From positions 1 through 52,296 of the forward strand of contig NZ_QOIO01000042.1 in the NCBI RefSeq assembly GCF_003332305.1: a stretch of DNA of 52,296 bases, in the 5' to 3' direction. The notes below the pieces were generated by a model. That model saw only the letters and a program-made list of their open reading frames with translations, searched no databases and was not told the origin of the DNA. This DNA comes from Microvirga aerophila. GTDB taxonomy: Bacteria; Pseudomonadota; Alphaproteobacteria; Rhizobiales; Beijerinckiaceae. The position numbers and the translations under genes were made by a program. This document shows positions 48,991 through 52,296 of this stretch, piece after piece (the first letter of the stretch is position 1; each line of letters begins with the position of its first letter).

Positions 48991-51371
48991 TCAATCCCCT
49001 CGGCGTGACCTCCTCCACCCTTGCCAGCGCCGGACTCGCCACCGCCTACCACTTGCTGTTGCGCTATCTTGGCGGCTCTGAAGGTCCTGTCGCCATGCTC
49101 GACTAGACCACGCCGGTATCTTGTGCGTCCGGCGCCTGGCTTTGGATTCGTTAGGGAGGGGGGTATCATGTTCTGCGATTTCGGGTGCACACGTGCAGAC
49201 GTCAGCCTCGGCTCTTCCTATGCTTGCCGCCACCATTTCCACTGTGGGCAAAATCGTCTGCTCCTGCGGCAGTGGATCGGCGAGCACATAACGAGCAGGT
49301 CTGCCACGTGACATCTCTCCATTACCGAGATAGCCACGCCGTGCCGCTGCCGCACAGCGTCGGGACGTCGATGAGTGGTCGATTCCGAGGTGAACTGCTA
49401 CTTCCGAGACCGATGCGCTGCCATGCCTTTTCTGGATCAAGCCAACAACGGTCACGGTCTCGCGCATCGTTGCGGGGACAGTGGCCTGCACGCCCTCTGA
49501 CATAAACTCGGCCACAAGCGCGCGGACCACGGCGTAGTCCTGAAGCGTCGCCACGACTCGACCTCGGTCATCGCGCTTTCGGCTGGCTTGATGCAGAAGC
49601 GCATGAGCGCGAATGAGTTGGAGGAGGAGCCTTGCGTCTCGGCGCAGGCGCACGGCAATTGGCGGGATGAGCCCGACAAGATTTTCTGAGAAAGGAATAG
49701 TAACCTGCGCGTCTGAGGCCGCGATCCACTGCTGCAGGGCAATCCAGGGAGCCCGATCCACATCATCTCCCTGATCTTCGCGGGCGAGGGCGTCCAGAAT
49801 GGCCCGGGTCTGGTCCTGGCTGTCGGCCAATGTAATCGAGATCAGGCGGGTTTCGTTCTCCGGGTGCAGACTATCGCGCGTTGTGGTCACGATAAGGCCG
49901 CTTGGACCAGGACGCTCGATGAAGACAGTCGCGTATCCCTCAGTGGTCTTTACCACCGTCTCATAGCGCAGGTATCCTTCGCTGAGGAGCGAACGGATCA
50001 AGTAAGAGACCATGTCGCTGGCCATGGCGTCAGCTTCGGTGAGCACCAGCATCCGGTGCTGCAGCGGCTCTTGGCCGTAGACCAGCGCTAGCTCCGACAT
50101 GGCGGTCAGAGAATAGTAGGATGTGGGGCAGGAGAACGACAGCACCGTTTCGACGAGATAGCTTTTGCCGGCCGATGAGGGGCCTTTCACCACAACAGAG
50201 ATAACCCGGTCGAACACGCGGCTGGTTAGTGCCAAGTAAAGCAATTTCGCCTCACGCTCCACTCCGACTAGGCCGACGTGTGGAAGATGGGTGGCTAGCC
50301 GATCCAAGATGGCAGGGTCACGCGCGAGCTCTTCGCACTTTCCCCACGCATTCTCCCGGGCAGACTCGGCCTGTGTGCTCACCTCGTCAGACCAGGCGAT
50401 GCTAGTATGGAGAGCCTGCTGCCAGCGCGCTGCGAAATGCTCGGGTCCGGCAACGTGCATCGCACTTACGTCTTTGAAGCCGGCGAGACGGATAATGCGG
50501 ACGCGATCCCGCAGACCCGATTTCTTGACCCACTGCAACATTGACTCACCGCCCTGGTCGGGCTCGATGACGACGTAAATGACGTCGTAGCGGGTCAGGT
50601 GAGGAGCATCACGCTCCTCCTTCCAGACGCTTGCTCCCGGTATGCCGACAGCATGGATGCCGTGCCACCAGAGCGTGTGGGTGTCGCTTTCTCCTTCTAC
50701 AAGCACGACGTCGCGCTGTTCGCGTAACTCCCAAAGCCCATAGAGACAAGGCGTCGACCCATGTCTCCATCGAAAGCGATTATCCGTACTCTCGCCCTTA
50801 AAAAGAGCTGTCCTAAAGCGCACGGCAACCTCCTGACCGCTCGCGTCTCGGTAGGGAATCCTCACTGCGGGGGCGCTATGATAGCTGATCTCGGTCAGAT
50901 GCAGACCCTTGAGGAATTCCAGCGGCAGTTGCTTCGCCCGCGCATAGTCCTCGAGGCGGCAGCCCCGCGTGTGCACGTGTGCAGGGGAATCAGGGGAGAC
51001 AGCACCCTCCCCCCAGCCCGGGGCCGTGAAGTACGACCACTGGTGCGCTTTACCGGTGCCGGCATGCCAAGATCACGACTAAGGTCGTGGGCGGCGTCAC
51101 GCTGGGAGACGTTCCGCAGATAAGCCAGTAGACTAATGGCATCACCGCCCCGGTCGCCCGTGGCGAAATCGGCCCACCGGCCAGTCTTCAGGTTGATCTT
51201 GAACGATCCTCGCGCGTGATCCTTGCGGCGCGGATTGAGCGCGACCCACTCGGAGCCCTCACGGTGACCGTCCGGCAGCCAGCGCTTGAGAAGTGTCGGA
51301 AGCGCGGCCAGTGCCGCCTTGGCGACGGTAGCGAAGAATTCTTCGGCTCGGCCATAGTTGCGTTTGGACAT
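48991..51371 (-). pseudogene. TOPRIM/P-loop primase-helicase-like replication protein, frameshifted
   Basis: Two overlapping frames form one protein of about 790 residues. The first (51371 to about 51050) begins MSKRNYGRAEEFFATV and carries the primase N-terminal region with WVALNPRRKDHARGSFKIN and GRWADFATGDRGGDAISLLA. After DLGMPAP it goes off frame. The second frame resumes with KAHQWSYFTAPGWGEG, then GCRLEDYARAKQLPLEFLKG, a TOPRIM core (VVLVEGESDTHTLW, VIEPDQGGESM), a Walker A (VKGPSSAGKSYLVE), and a winged-helix-like part near GSASVSEVAVHLGIDHSS. The last 50 residues are arginine-rich and may also be off frame. It resembles replication proteins of plasmids and integrative elements. One indel near 51045 separates the halves. 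Confidence 0.8.
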
Positions 51372-51424
51372 GAGTCAACACTCCGCCTGAGACCTGCGGT
51401 CGAAATCAGTTGCTGCTGTGTGCG

Positions 51425-51598
51425 TCAGAGAAAGTGAGCTAAGCTCCGTCGTCGTTTGTTCTCGGCCGCCAGTTTGCTGCCTCGATAGGCATGTAGCGAC
51501 GCTCTCCAACGCTCGGCTTCTTCCACGTCAGCAATCGAGTGGGTACCGAGCTTGAGCACTCGGAGATCGCTCTTGTTGAGCACGGAATAGAATTTCAC
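51425..51598 (-). CDS. possible small protein or gene fragment, 57 aa
   Basis: The frame from a GTG at 51598 reads VKFYSVLNKSDLRVLKLGTH, then SIADVEEAERWRASLHAYRG and ends SLAHFL. Helix-like composition and charged residues are protein-like, but there is no good ribosome site and in-frame codons upstream (FFALYGLKH) end in a TAA. It may be a remnant linked to the integrase. Low confidence. Confidence 0.25.
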   Translation of the reverse strand: MKFYSVLNKSDLRVLKLGTHSIADVEEAERWRASLHAYRGSKLAAENKRRRSLAHFL

Positions 51599-51603
51599 GT
51601 GCT

Positions 51604-51972
51604 TCAGGCCATAGAGCGCGAAAAATTTTTACTGAAATCAAGCGGGTCCCGATTTCCGGCGGTCACCGAGAGCGCCCGGCCTTGCCTGGGGAAAACAAAA
51701 ACGTCTCGGTCCTCTGGCGCCATGGCTGTGACAATCGCCAGCGCCGGGGTGGCCAGTGGCACGCGATGGTCTGGGCCTGCTTTCATGCAATGGGCATGAA
51801 CGGCACAAACGCCATGCTCCAGATCGAACTCGCTCAGCCACGCGCCCGTGGCCTCGCCGCTACGGGCGATCTTGCGGCGGTTGCTCCTGTAGGTCCTCTC
51901 GGTCATCCAGGCCTCCGGAAGAAATATCCACGCGCGGTCTAGCGTGGGCGTGGTGTACTTGTTCTTGACCAT
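51604..51972 (-). pseudogene. Tyrosine recombinase (integrase) fragment
   Basis: 122 residues matching the middle of a P4-type integrase catalytic domain: ARSGEATGAWLSEFDLEHG contains the first catalytic arginine region, and CMKAGPDHRVPLATPALAIV with DVFVFPRQGRALS follows as in relatives. The core-binding domain, the HxxR box and the catalytic tyrosine are absent, so it is inactive. The IS5-type element lies just upstream of its 5' end and may have removed the N-terminal half. Confidence 0.65.
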
Positions 51973-52000
51973 AAACAGCCAAGCAAGCAGGCTGTTGGAA

Positions 52001-52296
52001 CTAGGTCGTGTGGACGGATTTGATGAGGATGAAGCTCAGAGCAAGAGCAACGAAAGAGCCGTAGTTCTCGTCCGTCTTCTCGCAGCGTAAAGCAACGCGC
52101 TTGAACCGCTTGAGCTTTCCCATGGTCTGCTCAATGCGAGCCCGCCCACGATAGAGCGCCTTGGGAAAGAACTTTGGCTTCTCTTTGGTGGTCGTGCGAT
52201 ACGGAATGGCCGGGCAGATGCCACGGGCGCGAGCGGCCTGTCGGTTGACCTTCGCGGCATAACCCTTGTCGCCCACCGCTGCCCGCGGCGTGATCT
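52001..52296 (-). CDS. IS5-family transposase, C-terminal part (leaves the window)
   Basis: The frame enters from the right edge and ends at 52001. It contains VGDKGYAAKVNRQAARARGI with a catalytic aspartate, AIPYRTTTKEKPKFFPKALY, and RARIEQTMGKLKRFKRVALRCE with the final glutamate, as in IS5-group DDE transposases. A GTG at 52276 is only an internal valine codon. The start and right inverted repeat lie outside the window. The sequence near 51995-52020 should contain the left end of the element but cannot be paired here. Confidence 0.88.
   Translation of the reverse strand, partial: ITPRAAVGDKGYAAKVNRQAARARGICPAIPYRTTTKEKPKFFPKALYRGRARIEQTMGKLKRFKRVALRCEKTDENYGSFVALALSFILIKSVHTT

Noticed and set aside
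1..52296. CRISPR array
   Set aside because: No series of regularly spaced identical repeats was seen while reading the window; the only repeats are the inverted ends and operator-like motifs listed.

Overview
The window looks like a chromosome segment of a high-GC alphaproteobacterium of the order Hyphomicrobiales, most likely Methylobacteriaceae (Microvirga- or Methylobacterium-like). The reasons are the combination of PAS/GAF sensor kinases, two DUF892 ferritin-like genes, a cyanide-insensitive-type cytochrome bd, a radical-SAM SPL pair beside uvsE, and promoters matching the alphaproteobacterial general-stress sigma factor EcfG (GGAAC, about 17 nt, GTT). The organism call is inference from gene content; no sequence search was run.

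Layout. 1-4.8 kb: the N-terminal part of a PAS-GAF-PAS sensor leaving the left edge, a quinone oxidoreductase, a PLP-dependent aromatic amino acid decarboxylase and a small DUF6894-like gene. 4.9-9.6 kb: a scarred region. A beta-propeller-repeat gene is broken by a 137-bp MITE-like insert, by a 722-bp unit with 20-bp inverted ends, a 10-bp target duplication and an OsmC gene inside, and by an amber codon. An intact IS6-family element follows. 9.6-18 kb: stress and respiration genes (DUF4142, XRE-cupin regulator, fasciclin, response regulator, site-2 protease with CBS domains, DUF892, a GbsR-type regulator with cydAB, a second DUF892). 18.1-24.7 kb: a DNA-damage cluster with two SPL-family radical SAM proteins, an SDR, a deoxynucleoside-kinase-like protein, a DHH phosphoesterase and uvsE; uvsE carries one in-frame TAG. 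24.9-31.1 kb: a YcaO protein, a small membrane protein, and a minus-strand CUT1 sugar ABC operon without an ATPase gene but ending in a NodB-like protein that lacks its catalytic aspartates. 31.5-42.5 kb: DUF2945, catalase-like, DUF2231, cupin, DUF3429, egtD, an RsbQ-like hydrolase coupled to a PAS hybrid kinase, and two PAS proteins without kinase domains.

The right end, from about 40.5 kb, is accessory DNA. It begins at a degenerate tRNA-Lys-like sequence. It holds two tightly coupled operons of small proteins of no recognised family, a one-TM micropeptide, and remnants of a serine recombinase, an IS630 element and a tyrosine integrase. It also has a frameshifted TOPRIM/P-loop primase-helicase gene and an IS5-family transposase leaving the right edge. 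This looks like a decayed integrative element or phage satellite.

How the genes fit together. Six EcfG-like promoters lie in front of a DUF892 gene, the DUF2945 gene, the 120-aa membrane protein gene, the SDR, the DHH-uvsE operon and (more weakly) the site-2 protease. The stress genes and the UV-repair cluster therefore probably form one general-stress regulon. The least described material is the small-protein operon pair at 43.9-47.95 kb and the OsmC-carrying insertion unit at 5.66-6.38 kb.
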